A stretch of DNA of 64,000 bases, taken from Ruegeria sp. HKCCD4315. GTDB taxonomy: Bacteria; Pseudomonadota; Alphaproteobacteria; Rhodobacterales; Rhodobacteraceae. Of this stretch, positions 1 to 8,946 are shown piece by piece. The DNA lies in assembly GCF_013112245.1 (NCBI RefSeq), contig NZ_WVRN01000001.1:98501-162500 (forward strand). The letters run 5' to 3'. The notes under the pieces were generated by a model. That model made no database searches, was not told the origin of the DNA, and saw only the letters and a list, made by a program, of their open reading frames with translations. Numbering within the stretch: the stretch's first letter is position 1; each line of letters starts with the position of its first letter. A program made the translations under genes and the position numbers.

Positions 1-1
1 C

Positions 2-298
2 ATCGGTGGGCATTCGCGCGGGTTGCAATGTGTTCGCGTAAGAACGGCAGCCGGGTGGATGGTGCTCGCCTCTGATGCCTCGCATTACTACGAGAATTTC
101 ATGGCGCGCAAAGCCTTTCCCATCGTCGTCGATTTGCAGGACATGATGGATGGTTTCGAGACACTCGAGAGGTTGGCTTCGCATCCTCGACTTATCGTGC
201 CCGGCCATGATCCACTTGTGCGTGAGATTTTTCCCGTCGGTGCTGCACCGCACATCCATAGGCTGGATCCAGGGCCGATGCGGGACATTGAACTATGA
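2..298 (+). CDS. MBL-fold metallo-hydrolase, C-terminal part (AHL-lactonase-like)
   Basis: The gene runs in from the left edge, so only its last 98 codons are visible. The visible part starts in a segment reading GGHSRGLQ, followed by a V-L-A-S-D-A-S-H-Y stretch. This matches the second half of the metallo-beta-lactamase fold as seen in N-acyl-homoserine lactonase-type hydrolases: a metal-binding His after a Gly-rich turn, then the bridging Asp of SDA. A further His lies in VPGHDP near residue 60 of the visible part. The stop codon overlaps the ATG of otnK (ATGA), so the genes are translationally coupled. The real substrate is uncertain; in an otn-type cluster it could be a sugar lactone rather than an acyl-homoserine lactone. 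The N-terminal HxHxDH motif lies outside the window. Confidence 0.8.
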   Translation: MGGHSRGLQCVRVRTAAGWMVLASDASHYYENFMARKAFPIVVDLQDMMDGFETLERLASHPRLIVPGHDPLVREIFPVGAAPHIHRLDPGPMRDIEL

Positions 299-1572
299 AA
301 ATCGGTGTCATAGCGGACGACTTCACTGGTGCGAGTGATATTGCGAACACCTTGGCGAAGGGCGTTGAGCCGGAGGGTGGATTACGAACGGCACAGTTCC
401 CAAGTATTCCAACGACCCCAGCCGACGATGAGATCGAAGCGGGTGTGATCTCACTCAAGAGCCGCACCGCACCGACTGAGGAAGCGGTAGCGGACAGCTT
501 GCGGGCCCTGCGGTGGCTTAAGGATCAAGGATGCAAGCAGTTCATCTTCAAGTATTGCTCCACCTTTGATTCCACGATGGAGGGAAATATCGGTCCCGTT
601 GCGGAAGCGTTGGCCAAAGAACTGGGCGCGCAAAAAGTGATTTTCTGCCCGACCTTTCCGACCACGGGTCGCACTGTTTATCACGGCCATCTTTTTGTGC
701 TCGGCAAGCCGTTGAACGAGTCCGGGATGGAAAACCACCCACTTACTCCGATGACGGATGCCAACATCAGGCGATGGTTGCAGCATCAGACCGAAGAAGA
801 AGTTGGGTTGGTGCCAGTTGACACCGTGAAGCAAGGATCGGAGGCGATTACTGCTGCTTTGCAGAACGCCGACGAACGCTTTGTGATCGGCGACGCGATT
901 TCGGATGAAGATTTGTTGGCCTGGGGCGAAGCTCTAAAGGATGCCAAACTGATTACCGGAGGATCTGGGATAGCACTGGGGCTACCCAGAAACGTCCTGA
1001 GAGAGACTTCGTCCCAAAATACTGGCGATGCAATCTCTGGTATCGCAGGGTCTGCCGCGATACTTGCAGGATCATGTTCAGGTGCGACACGCGGGCAGAT
1101 CGATGTTCATGCGGAATTCAATCCAACCTTCGCCATTGATGTTCCAGCCGTCATGTCCGGGGATGTGAACACGCAAACGCTTCTGGATTTCTTTGAAAAG
1201 CATTCAGGTGAGACCCCCCTCGCTTACTCATCAGGAAGCCCGGAAGAGGTGCGCGCGATCCAAAGTCAATTCGGTCAGGAAGCTGTGGCGGAAAAGCTGG
1301 ACAATCTCTTTGCTGAAACTGCCCGAGAACTTGTCCAAACGGGCTATAAGCGCCTTGTCGTTGCCGGAGGGGAGACGTCGGGAGCTGTCGCCAAGGTCGT
1401 ATCTGAGGCACTGGGGTCTCCTGCCATGTCAATTGGTCCAGAGATCGACCCGGGCGTACCTGTCCTGAGCGTCGGAAAAACTGAACCCATTGCGCTGGCT
1501 CTAAAATCTGGAAACTTTGGCGCTCCGGACTTTTTCGCGAAGGCGCTCAGAATGATGGAGGCAGGCAAATGA
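295..1572 (+). CDS. otnK: 3-oxo-tetronate kinase OtnK (four-carbon acid sugar kinase, DUF1537 family)
   Basis: This 425-residue protein has the family's N-terminal signature (GVIADDFTGASD at residues 4-15) and the C-terminal nucleotide-binding glycine motif (VAGGETSGAV, about residue 354). The length is normal for the family. OtnK enzymes phosphorylate 3-oxo-tetronate (from L-threonate or D-erythronate) at C4 in the cytoplasm. The ATG overlaps the stop of the preceding hydrolase gene, and its own stop overlaps the start of the aldolase-family decarboxylase gene in another ATGA. This kinase and decarboxylase pair is the standard pair of the tetronate pathway. The dehydrogenase and isomerase of the pathway would be expected left of the window. 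The family call is firm; the exact tetronate isomer is not determinable. Confidence 0.92.
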   Translation: MKIGVIADDFTGASDIANTLAKGVEPEGGLRTAQFPSIPTTPADDEIEAGVISLKSRTAPTEEAVADSLRALRWLKDQGCKQFIFKYCSTFDSTMEGNIGPVAEALAKELGAQKVIFCPTFPTTGRTVYHGHLFVLGKPLNESGMENHPLTPMTDANIRRWLQHQTEEEVGLVPVDTVKQGSEAITAALQNADERFVIGDAISDEDLLAWGEALKDAKLITGGSGIALGLPRNVLRETSSQNTGDAISGIAGSAAILAGSCSGATRGQIDVHAEFNPTFAIDVPAVMSGDVNTQTLLDFFEKHSGETPLAYSSGSPEEVRAIQSQFGQEAVAEKLDNLFAETARELVQTGYKRLVVAGGETSGAVAKVVSEALGSPAMSIGPEIDPGVPVLSVGKTEPIALALKSGNFGAPDFFAKALRMMEAGK

Positions 1573-2210
1573 GTTCGGATGAATCGGCTTTGCGGCAGCA
1601 GATGTCAGAGCTATGCGCCTCGCTGTTTGTGCGTGGATTTTCCGTCGGCACTGCGGGCAATGTCTCGGCACATCTTGATGACGGGATCCTCATGACACCA
1701 ACCAACTCCACCTTGGGGAATATCGATCCCGAGCGCATCGCCAAGATTGATTTGGATGGGCACCACGTCTCCGGCGACAAGCCGACCAAGGAGGTCTTTC
1801 TGCACCAAGCCTTCTATGAGACGCGGCCAGAAGCGGGCGCCGTGGTTCATCTGCATTCGACTTGTGCCACTGCTCTGTCCTGCCTGGAAGACACCGATCC
1901 CAATGACTGTATTCCACCGCTTACACCATACGTGGTCATGCGTGTAGGCACGGTCAAACTTGTTCCATACGTTAAGCCGGGTGATCCGAAGTCCGGTGAT
2001 TTGATCCGCGAACTGGGTGGGAAATTTAGTGCGGTTCTGTTGGCCAATCACGGGCCTGTCGTTTCAGGGAAGGATCTGTTCTCAGCGGTCTGTGCAGCAG
2101 AAGAGCTGGAAGAAACAGCCAAGTTACTCTTGGCACTGCGAGGTATGCCAACCCGAATGCTGGATGTAGCTCAAGCCGCAGAACTCAAAGATACTTTCGG
2201 AAGGATGTAA
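1569..2210 (+). CDS. otnC: 3-oxo-tetronate 4-phosphate decarboxylase OtnC (class II aldolase/adducin family)
   Basis: A 213-residue class II aldolase-fold protein. Zinc-ligand histidines appear in VVHLHST (about residues 92-98), and a third in LANHGPV (about residue 160). The segment GTAGNVSA near residue 24 is the usual phosphate/substrate loop. Next to otnK this is best read as the decarboxylase that converts 3-oxo-tetronate 4-phosphate to dihydroxyacetone phosphate and CO2. The gene overlaps otnK by four bases (ATGA). It is the last gene of the run: about 980 bases without a convincing gene follow. L-fuculose-phosphate aldolase is the main alternative, but the OtnK partner argues against it. 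Confidence 0.88.
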   Translation: MSSDESALRQQMSELCASLFVRGFSVGTAGNVSAHLDDGILMTPTNSTLGNIDPERIAKIDLDGHHVSGDKPTKEVFLHQAFYETRPEAGAVVHLHSTCATALSCLEDTDPNDCIPPLTPYVVMRVGTVKLVPYVKPGDPKSGDLIRELGGKFSAVLLANHGPVVSGKDLFSAVCAAEELEETAKLLLALRGMPTRMLDVAQAAELKDTFGRM

Positions 2211-2230
2211 TTGGTCACCCTGGGGGTGTG

Positions 2231-2558
2231 TGCAAACTTTTGGGAAAATCGTGCAAAATTATGCGCAAACGTTGCACAAAGTTATGGGCGAGCACACTTG
2301 AATTTCATAAATGAAATCAATAGCAGAAGCGTAGCGTTATGCGCACCTCATAAGTTTGCGTTGTTCGCCAAAAGTTTTGCGCTGCGCATTTGGCTGCAAA
2401 AGCGAGGAATTCAATCAGTTTTGGCGTAATCGTTGCGTTTATGGCGCTTTACGGCGCTCAACCCCGCAAAGAGCCTCCCTGAGGAACCTTGGGTTCGGCC
2501 CATTAGCTTGGATTCTCGCGAAGGTCTGCGATGCGTTTGCAGCAGGCTTTGCAAAGTT
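2231..2558. repeat. Long dispersed repeat, copy 1
   Basis: This stretch matches 25932-26260 along its whole length with scattered substitutions and small indels. Shared blocks include a GTGCAAA-ATGCGCAA segment at the left, AATGAAATCAAT in the middle, CATAAGTTTGCGT, TTTTGCGCTGCGC, and GGATTCTCGCGAAGGTCTGCGA near the right end. No plausible protein is encoded in either copy. Both copies follow the 3' end of a plus-strand gene. The function is unknown: it may be a decayed mobile element or a repeated intergenic element. Confidence 0.8.
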
Positions 2559-3189
2559 CGATCTGCGATCCAGAGACGTCTTTTAGTTTCTGCGCTTGCA
2601 GCCCAGATAGCGGCCTTTGCAAATTTACAAGAACGGATCAAAGGAAATTGCCTTTCACCAAACAACGAACATGCGGAGGTGAGGGCAATGAACTTTACCA
2701 GCAGGTGGCTCACTTCAATATCGTCAAACAAGGCGCCAGGTTGCACGAGAAGGTCTCGTGTTGGAAATAACTCAATGGCTACAACACAGGTGCGTGACTG
2801 CCACTTCCAGCTTGCAGCTGCATTTGGCGGGATCTAATCGCCTTATTCGGCCGATTGTCACCAAGTGTCGTCAGAACCTTCCTGGATACAGACTCATCAT
2901 GGTCTGCACGTCCAGTTCACTCGAAAACGCAGCGGGATCACTCCAGATCACGTCATTAATATAGTCGCGTTCCGCGTGAAGATCGTTGGCTGTAGGCTGC
3001 GGCTTACGGGTTTCGGGGCAGGCTCTTTTGGTCCAACCGAACAGTCCATCAAATACGGTCCAGATGCTGGGTGACATTGTATGGGAAGCCATCTCATGGT
3101 CCTTTCCGAGTTACTTGCGGTGTCGCAACAACAGTAACTTTTCACCTGTTTTTCTGGTATCCGGCACAAAATTGTGCTGTTCTACAAAA
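2559..3189. other. Intergenic region with a short dispersed repeat
   Basis: No convincing gene is seen here. The segment 2612-2676 is similar to 8739-8806 (shared ACGGATCAAAGGAAATTGCC / ACGGCTCAAATGAAATTGCC and TTTCACCAA-CGAACAT). Reading frames in this interval have no recognisable domain and no good ribosome-binding site. The last ~100 bases precede the LysR-type regulator and presumably carry its promoter. Confidence 0.5.
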
Positions 3190-4077
3190 ATGAAGAACGG
3201 GTTCCGAAATTGGTCGGATATTCGTGTGTTCCTCTCTGTCTTCAGAGAAGGGTCGACGCTTGCGGCCTCTAGAAAGCTAAAGGTCTCCCAACCAACGGTT
3301 GCCCGACGCATTGATGTTCTCGAAAGAGAAACAGGCTTAATGCTTTTTGAGCGCGGTACGCACGGGTTCAAACCAACCCCAGAAGCCCTTCGCCTCGTTC
3401 CTCTCGCCGAAGCAATCGAGGCTTCAGTCCTTGAATTTGCCGATTGCGCGAAAGTTTTGACGTCGACACAACCCATCCGTATCACCGCTTATTCGGCAAA
3501 TTTCTCCGCACGCATGATCAAAATCGTAAACGAGTTTTCCGCCGACAATCAGGATGTCGCATTCGAGTTTTTATCCAGCGTTCGAGCGCTGGACCTGACG
3601 GCCGGAGAGGCCGACATTGCTTTGCGCCTTGCAAGAACCGATCCTGATCCCGATCTTATCTGCCGGAAAATCAGCACGGCTCGCTGGTCTTTGTTCGGCG
3701 GTAGAAATTACGCGGACAAGTTTGGCTTACCGAGGTCAACGAATGATCTGGCCGGGCATCAGTTTGTTACCTTTCAGCGGGACGATGTACCGAATGTATT
3801 CCACGAATGGTTGACCAATCACGTAGAGCTGGACCAGATCGTCATGTCTTTCACTGAACTGGAACTAATGCATGCGGCGATCAGGTCAGGGCAAGGCCTT
3901 GGGATCAGCAATGTCAAGCTGGTTGAAACAGACACGTCTTTTATCCGATGTTTCGACGAAATCCCCGAACTTGCGGTGCCGCACCTAATGCTCATTTCGC
4001 CAGAAGCTTATCGTCGGCCAGAGGTTAGAGCCTTCGTCAAGTTCTTCGCACCTCGCTATGCGGCAATCTACAAGTAA
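3190..4077 (+). CDS. LysR-family transcriptional regulator
   Basis: A 295-residue protein with an N-terminal winged helix-turn-helix (about residues 8-65; SRKLKVSQPTVARRIDVLE is the recognition region) and a C-terminal periplasmic-binding-protein-like effector domain. The frame is open further upstream, but translation most likely starts at the ATG at 3190 (MKNGFRNW). That start places the helix-turn-helix at the usual distance from the N terminus. The gene stands alone: the upstream 600 bases are non-coding, and downstream genes are on the opposite strand. It could control the minus-strand sulfurtransferase/methyltransferase/MaoC genes that converge on it, but LysR regulators usually act on divergent genes, so the target is open. 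Confidence 0.9.
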   Translation: MKNGFRNWSDIRVFLSVFREGSTLAASRKLKVSQPTVARRIDVLERETGLMLFERGTHGFKPTPEALRLVPLAEAIEASVLEFADCAKVLTSTQPIRITAYSANFSARMIKIVNEFSADNQDVAFEFLSSVRALDLTAGEADIALRLARTDPDPDLICRKISTARWSLFGGRNYADKFGLPRSTNDLAGHQFVTFQRDDVPNVFHEWLTNHVELDQIVMSFTELELMHAAIRSGQGLGISNVKLVETDTSFIRCFDEIPELAVPHLMLISPEAYRRPEVRAFVKFFAPRYAAIYK

Positions 4078-4231
4078 TGGTTAAGGCATAAGGGCTGCGG
4101 GTACGCTCTTTTGCATGTACGCCACGACCGCAATTGCGAATAGAAGCCTTATGTAGCAAGCCCAAGGATACACTTGAAGATGACAATAGGAGTTCAAATT
4201 GATCGCCGCGCCCAAGTCGCTGCAAACTGCC

Positions 4232-4681
4232 TTAACTCCGATATGCCATCACGTGGTGCATAACCAGGTTAAGAACTTCAACATCGTTCTGGTTAAATGT
4301 CAGGTATCGGAATTTGACCGTTCCCCGGTCTGGCTTCGAACGTGATGGTGTAATCGCCTCAACCGTGACGCGCACGCTGATCGTGTCGCCTGAATACACC
4401 GGGGCCAGCCACCGTACCTCGTCCATACCATGTCCACCCAGGTTGGTGCCGGTAAGTACACCAGTGTCGCGGAACAACCTGAAAGTAAGCGCTATTGTCT
4501 GAAATCCACTGGCTATGAGACCGCCAAAACTCGACTCTGTGGCAGCCACTTTGTTAACGTGGAAGGGCTGCGGGTCATGAACCAGTGCGAAGTCAATAAT
4601 CGCTCCCTCGGTCAGCGTAACACCTCCGGTTTCGAAGGTTTCGCCAACCGACAAGTCGTCGATGTATTTTCCGCTGGCCAT
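4232..4681 (-). CDS. MaoC-like dehydratase (hot-dog fold)
   Basis: A 149-residue single hot-dog domain protein. It carries the hydratase-2 signature around residues 36-43 (DPQPFHVN), giving the catalytic Asp and His in the expected spacing. A GGLIASGFQT segment follows and fits the central helix of MaoC proteins. The start was set at 4681 (MASGKYIDD); the frame is open 33 codons further, but that extension has no family character. Such proteins hydrate trans-2-enoyl-CoA thioesters. It lies last in a minus-strand row after a methyltransferase (126 bases away), so it may be co-transcribed. The substrate is unknown. Confidence 0.85.
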   Translation of the reverse strand: MASGKYIDDLSVGETFETGGVTLTEGAIIDFALVHDPQPFHVNKVAATESSFGGLIASGFQTIALTFRLFRDTGVLTGTNLGGHGMDEVRWLAPVYSGDTISVRVTVEAITPSRSKPDRGTVKFRYLTFNQNDVEVLNLVMHHVMAYRS

Positions 4682-4807
4682 GGCAAAAGTATAGTTTGAT
4701 GCAGACTCAAGCGTCAACTCGGAGCCACGCTGGGCCGCCACTAATGCCGCATTGTCACTTGACCATGGTAAAGATCGCAATGGAGAACTGAGTCAGTGGT
4801 CGCTGAC

Positions 4808-5599
4808 CTATGCCGCGGCGACAAAGAGGTGCGCTTCTTGCGGTACGTGCAATACGCCTTCTTTGTCATATCTAGACAAAGCGTCTGCAACCTCTTCCAC
4901 GACCTTGTTGGTGACGTCAGCACCTGCATCCCTAAGATCGGTTTCGATTGGCAGCGCCATGATTTGCGCGCGAAGATTAATAAATCTTCGCTCAAGTACC
5001 AATGGCTCGTGACGAGCTATCTTGAAGCCTGCGTCAACCAACAAGTTCGAAATGAGGTCCCCATCTCGAAACGAAAAAGGCGCTCTGGCTTTTACTGCGG
5101 CATCTGTTCCAACATGCCGTTCGAGAGCTTTTGCAAGCGCTCCATTGAAGGGCGACACTGCGCGCCAACATGTCAAAAATAGCTGACCGTCATTGCGTAA
5201 GATCCTATGAACTTCCTGCAAAGCGGTGGATTTGTCGGGGAAGAACTGAAGCCCCTGTTGTATGAAGGCATAGTCAAACGTAGCATTTTCGAAAGGTAAC
5301 TCGGTTACATCTGCTGCATACCACTCGAGCACATGACGACAATCCGGCTGATTGGACTGCGCGACTTCAATCATAGTTTCGTTCAGATCTACGCCAACAA
5401 CCCGGCCTTTGCCCGTCAGTTTCCTTGCAATCTCTCGCGTCAAAGCCCCGGTGCCGCATGCGATGTCGATAACACAAGTGCCGCTTCGAAGCTGAACCTT
5501 CTGCATTGTTGCTTCAGCCAATGGGCCGAACATCGCAGGCACACTATGGTTATTGTACTTCTGCGCAGCCTCTTTGGTCAGCCGGAAATTGTCCGTCAT
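4808..5599 (-). CDS. Class I SAM-dependent methyltransferase
   Basis: A 263-residue Rossmann-fold methyltransferase. Motif I (VIDIACGTGAL, about residues 43-53) binds S-adenosylmethionine, and the acidic end of strand 2 (VVGVDLNE) follows about 25 residues later. The ATG at 5599 was chosen because a perfect AGGAGG lies eight bases upstream. The shape (domain type 11, UbiE/COQ5-like) suggests a small-molecule substrate, which cannot be named. It lies 63 bases downstream of the sulfurtransferase gene on the same strand and may share its transcript. Confidence 0.88.
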   Translation of the reverse strand: MTDNFRLTKEAAQKYNNHSVPAMFGPLAEATMQKVQLRSGTCVIDIACGTGALTREIARKLTGKGRVVGVDLNETMIEVAQSNQPDCRHVLEWYAADVTELPFENATFDYAFIQQGLQFFPDKSTALQEVHRILRNDGQLFLTCWRAVSPFNGALAKALERHVGTDAAVKARAPFSFRDGDLISNLLVDAGFKIARHEPLVLERRFINLRAQIMALPIETDLRDAGADVTNKVVEEVADALSRYDKEGVLHVPQEAHLFVAAA

Positions 5600-5662
5600 C
5601 AAAATATCCTCCTAGCAACGCGTCAATAATTGGACCACCCAAAGTGACCCAAAATCGTAATC

Positions 5663-6583
5663 TCACGAGGTTTCAACCGGAAGGCTCTCATCGGCGCTCC
5701 ACTCAGCCCATGAACCATCGTACAGGCGGGACTTTTCGAACCCCATTTGGCGCAACGCAAGGAGCCCACAAGAAGCAGCTATGCCACGGCCGCAATAGGC
5801 GATGACCTCATCGTCAGTTTGAATTCCCTTGTCCTGATAGTGCTTGAGGAGCTTGGAATGATCCGCCAACTTGAATGAACCACGTTCCTTTAGTTTAGCT
5901 GCACGTTCGGCAATGGGTATGTGTGCCAAATCCGGATCGATGTTCGATATCGCCGGTATGTTGACGGCACTGGGAATATGTCCCGAGCGACCTCCCCATG
6001 TGTGAACTCCGTCGCCTCGGAAGAGGTTGTTTGGTAGAAAGTCCACAATTCTGACTCCGGGCTTACCCATCGCATCCAAGACATCAGCTTTGCGGGCAAT
6101 CCAATTGCTCTGCACTGTTGGTTCAAAGTCACCATGCTCAACGGTTAGATCGCCAGTTTCAGTGGGTCGACCTTCGAGTTTCCATTGCTGCAAGCCGCCG
6201 TCCAAGACCTGCACGTTTTTATGGCCATAGTGCGAGAGTGCCCACCAAAGACGCGCAGACGCCAATGGAAGCCCGGAGTCATCGTAGACCACGACATGAC
6301 TGTCGTCGGAAACACCCAACTCACGCATCCTTTCCCCGAAGTCCTCTGGGCCGAGCATCATGTCGGGAGTGTTCTGAGTGCTGTCTGCAAGCTCCGTCGA
6401 CATGCCAACATACACGGCGCCAGGAATGTGCTCGGCCTGGAACTCGCTCCTATCGTCATAGGCTACGCCCTTGCCGTTTTCCTCCCTAAACTTCCAGCGA
6501 ACATCAATGATGCGTAGTTTCGGGTTAGTCAGGTTATCTGCCAACCAAGCCGTATCAATGAGCGGGCGAGTTTGGGTTGTCAT
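5663..6583 (-). CDS. sseA: 3-mercaptopyruvate/thiosulfate sulfurtransferase (two rhodanese domains)
   Basis: A 306-residue tandem rhodanese protein. The N-terminal domain is catalytically silent. The C-terminal domain carries the active-site loop CGRGIAAS with the nucleophilic cysteine near residue 264, and ends with the typical YDGSWAEW motif. The loop is closer to the CGSGVTA of mercaptopyruvate sulfurtransferases than to the CRKGVT of thiosulfate rhodaneses. That favours 3-mercaptopyruvate as sulfur donor, though an Arg in the loop leaves this open. The start at 6583 is backed by AGGAGA eight bases upstream; the longer open frame (to 6703) has no such support. Confidence 0.88.
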   Translation of the reverse strand: MTTQTRPLIDTAWLADNLTNPKLRIIDVRWKFREENGKGVAYDDRSEFQAEHIPGAVYVGMSTELADSTQNTPDMMLGPEDFGERMRELGVSDDSHVVVYDDSGLPLASARLWWALSHYGHKNVQVLDGGLQQWKLEGRPTETGDLTVEHGDFEPTVQSNWIARKADVLDAMGKPGVRIVDFLPNNLFRGDGVHTWGGRSGHIPSAVNIPAISNIDPDLAHIPIAERAAKLKERGSFKLADHSKLLKHYQDKGIQTDDEVIAYCGRGIAASCGLLALRQMGFEKSRLYDGSWAEWSADESLPVETS

Positions 6584-6849
6584 ACCTACTTTCTCCTCTA
6601 ACCGGACGCGGGGCGAGCCGTACGGAATAATCCCCAAAATTGCTTTCGGAGTCCAATTTTGGAAAATCGGGATTTGATAAAGTAAATATGATTTAAACGG
6701 CATGTTGATGATTTCATGAGACTTCTGAAAGAAACGGATGCTGAAATCATGGCGCCTCGTAACGTCGATTTCCTTTGACTCGTTTATGGGTAGGCATGCT
6801 CATATAGCTCACTGACGGACAGGTTTGGTACAGAAAGTGGAAGGTTTGG

Positions 6850-8130
6850 ATGCTTGAAGATCGGTACGGAAGCCCGCTAACGACCACATCACAAACTGCG
6901 CGAGACGCCTACGTTGAAGGCATCGACCGATTTCTGGGTGCTTTTGATGATGTTGAAGAAGCTTACCGTTCTGCAATGCAGGCAGATGATAGCTTTGCCA
7001 TGCCCCATGTCGGGCTTGCGCGCTACCTTGTTACTGTCGGGCGTGCACAAGATGCAAAGCGTGAAATAGCCGTCGCAAAGGAACTGTCGCATGGCGTCAG
7101 CCCGCGCGAAGCCGCGCAGATCGACATTATCAGCGATCTCATTGAGGGGCGTGCACCGCAGGCCTACAGGCGCATCCGAGATCACGTCACAGACCATCCG
7201 CGAGATATTTTGCTTGCTCAGACATGTACCAGCGTATTTGGCTTAATAGGGTTTTCAGGTCAGGCTGGACGCGAGGCGGAGCAGCTTGCGTACACAACCA
7301 TGTTGAAGCCGCACTATGGCGACGACTGGTGGTTTCTCTGCCAGCATGCATTTGCCCAGATGGAGGCCGGACAGATCGGCCCGGCCGCGGAAAACATCGA
7401 GCGCGCGCTTGAGTTGAAGCCAGACAGCGCACACAGTGCACATGTCAGGGCCCATCTCTACTATGAGAACGGGGAGACGGACGCTGGCTACGCTTATCTG
7501 CGCGAATTCTGGCAAGACTATCCCTTCACGGCGTATCTGCACTGCCATCTCAGTTGGCACGTCGCTCTGTGGGCGCTTGAGAGCGGCGATGTGGCAGGTA
7601 TGTGGAAGCTGTTCGATGATTATGTTTCCCCCGACCGACCTCCTGCGCCGCCACTTAACGTTTTGACTGATAGTGTGGCAATAGTTCACCGCGCCTTTTT
7701 GGCTGGCGAGCAAATTCCTCAGGAGCGTTGGCAACAACTCAGCGACTATGCTGTTCAGTTCTTTCCTTCACCTGGCTTGGCTTTTGCGGATGTTCACGCT
7801 GCTCTTGCGCATGCGATGGCTGGAAACAGAGAGCGTCTGGAAGCAACCATTGAAGGCGCAAAGGGACCCGCAGGCCCCACCGTTGCTTTGGTAGCAGGCG
7901 CATTCCGTGCGTTGGCGGATGGAAATGCGGACGAAGCGATTGAGAAATTCGTAAGTGTCATGTCTGAGCACGAACGCCTTGGTGGTAGCCGGGCGCAACG
8001 CGACATTTTTGAGTTTTCATTGGCGCATGCGCTGGCAATATCGGGACAATCGAATGAAGCTCGACGTATCCTCAACATGCATCGACCGCATACCTCTCAC
8101 GACCATGCAGTTGCCACGCTAGAAGGGTAG
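6850..8130 (+). CDS. Tetratricopeptide-repeat protein of the TTC38 family
   Basis: A 426-residue protein with no signal peptide and repeated paired helices of TPR type throughout. Examples are AYRSAMQADDSFAMPHVGLARYL near residues 37-59 and IERALELKPDSAHSAHVRAHL near 184-204. The start TSQTARDAYVEGIDRFL resembles the beginning of TTC38-like proteins. GGAAGG precedes the ATG at 6850 at proper spacing. The family is found in bacteria and animals, and its biochemical role is not established; a scaffolding function is likely. It is divergent from the sulfurtransferase gene and monocistronic as far as can be seen. Confidence 0.8.
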   Translation: MLEDRYGSPLTTTSQTARDAYVEGIDRFLGAFDDVEEAYRSAMQADDSFAMPHVGLARYLVTVGRAQDAKREIAVAKELSHGVSPREAAQIDIISDLIEGRAPQAYRRIRDHVTDHPRDILLAQTCTSVFGLIGFSGQAGREAEQLAYTTMLKPHYGDDWWFLCQHAFAQMEAGQIGPAAENIERALELKPDSAHSAHVRAHLYYENGETDAGYAYLREFWQDYPFTAYLHCHLSWHVALWALESGDVAGMWKLFDDYVSPDRPPAPPLNVLTDSVAIVHRAFLAGEQIPQERWQQLSDYAVQFFPSPGLAFADVHAALAHAMAGNRERLEATIEGAKGPAGPTVALVAGAFRALADGNADEAIEKFVSVMSEHERLGGSRAQRDIFEFSLAHALAISGQSNEARRILNMHRPHTSHDHAVATLEG

Positions 8131-8261
8131 CGTGCCCGTGTATTTGACGCCCGCAATGTGCGCTAGTTACATGTTTTCAACGCCACTTAAAACGGAAGCT
8201 GTCGCACGACGCTGCTAGGCCCCAAAAGTGTTAGTTGGCGGAAAAGTCCAATCTGACTGCT

Positions 8262-8494
8262 GACATCATGGATATTGCCCATGGGGTACTTAAGAACCGT
8301 TTTTTGACTTCATCTAACACATCAGCCAATGGCGTCGGTTCTACAGGAAAAGTGGTCAGAAATCTTGTACGCACCCCTTCCGGTATTTCAGACCAAACGG
8401 GACGATCTCGAACGTCTCGTGTATGGTCAATAGCGACATCCACAATCTGATGTGCTTGCTCACGCGTGTTCTCCCATTTTGGTGGGTCAAACTC
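8262..8494 (-). pseudogene. Remnant of a group II PLP-dependent (aromatic-L-amino-acid) decarboxylase, N-terminal part
   Basis: Read on the minus strand from 8494, the frame gives the start of a decarboxylase: WENTREQAHQIVD, then DVRDRPVWSEIPEGV and PTPLADVLDEV. This matches the opening helices of the family. At about 8294 the reading must shift by one base to recover the conserved YPMGNIH segment; after that the similarity stops. A stop codon (TGA) lies directly upstream of 8494, so the true N terminus is also lost. The catalytic lysine region is absent. This is a truncated, frameshifted relic. Confidence 0.7.
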
Positions 8495-8738
8495 TCAAAC
8501 AATGACCTTTCCGACATAAATCAATTCCTCCCAAAAGCACTTTTGGCACGAGTTCTCGACAGGGCGTCCAAAGACCATGCTTAGTGAGGGCTGCATTTGC
8601 AATCCAATAGCCTCGTAAGAGGCACGGAGTGAGACTGGAAGCGGAAACGGTCATACATATGATCAGTTGTAGCGGCGGCTTCGCCCGCAACACGGAAATC
8701 ACCACGCTTGGATGTGAAGCTCCGGTTTGGAACTAACC

Positions 8739-8806
8739 CGGACATTGCAGACTTACGAGAACGGCTCAAATGAAATTGCCTTTCACCAATCGACGAACAT
8801 CCTGCG
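8739..8806. repeat. Short dispersed repeat (partner of 2612-2676)
   Basis: This segment is about 80 percent identical by eye to 2612-2676, including the block GAAATTGCCTTTCACCAA and CGAACAT. It lies in non-coding sequence and the function is unknown. Confidence 0.6.
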
Positions 8807-8946
8807 GTGTCGTCAGGCAAACCTGCTGTTTGCAGGCTTCCAGCAGAATCTCTGTGCGGAACCCGGAATTGCTTTAAGGTTGCGTAAACACCGTTGGTTC
8901 CTCACGGGAGACGAGGATTTCCAAAGCAAGATTGAAAGAGAATTGA

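Larger units (their letters stand above)
8131..8946. other. Intergenic region with a gene remnant and dispersed repeat
   Basis: About 800 bases without an intact gene. It contains a frameshifted decarboxylase remnant (8262-8494, minus strand, listed separately) and a repeat segment (8739-8806) that also occurs at 2612-2676. TCACCACGCTTGGA near 8699 recurs near 11740, which suggests a second short repeat type. Confidence 0.6.

Noticed and set aside
2433..2837. Possible small protein in the repeat-rich interval
   Set aside because: The frame overlaps the non-coding repeat, has no ribosome-binding site and encodes low-complexity, cysteine- and arginine-rich sequence.
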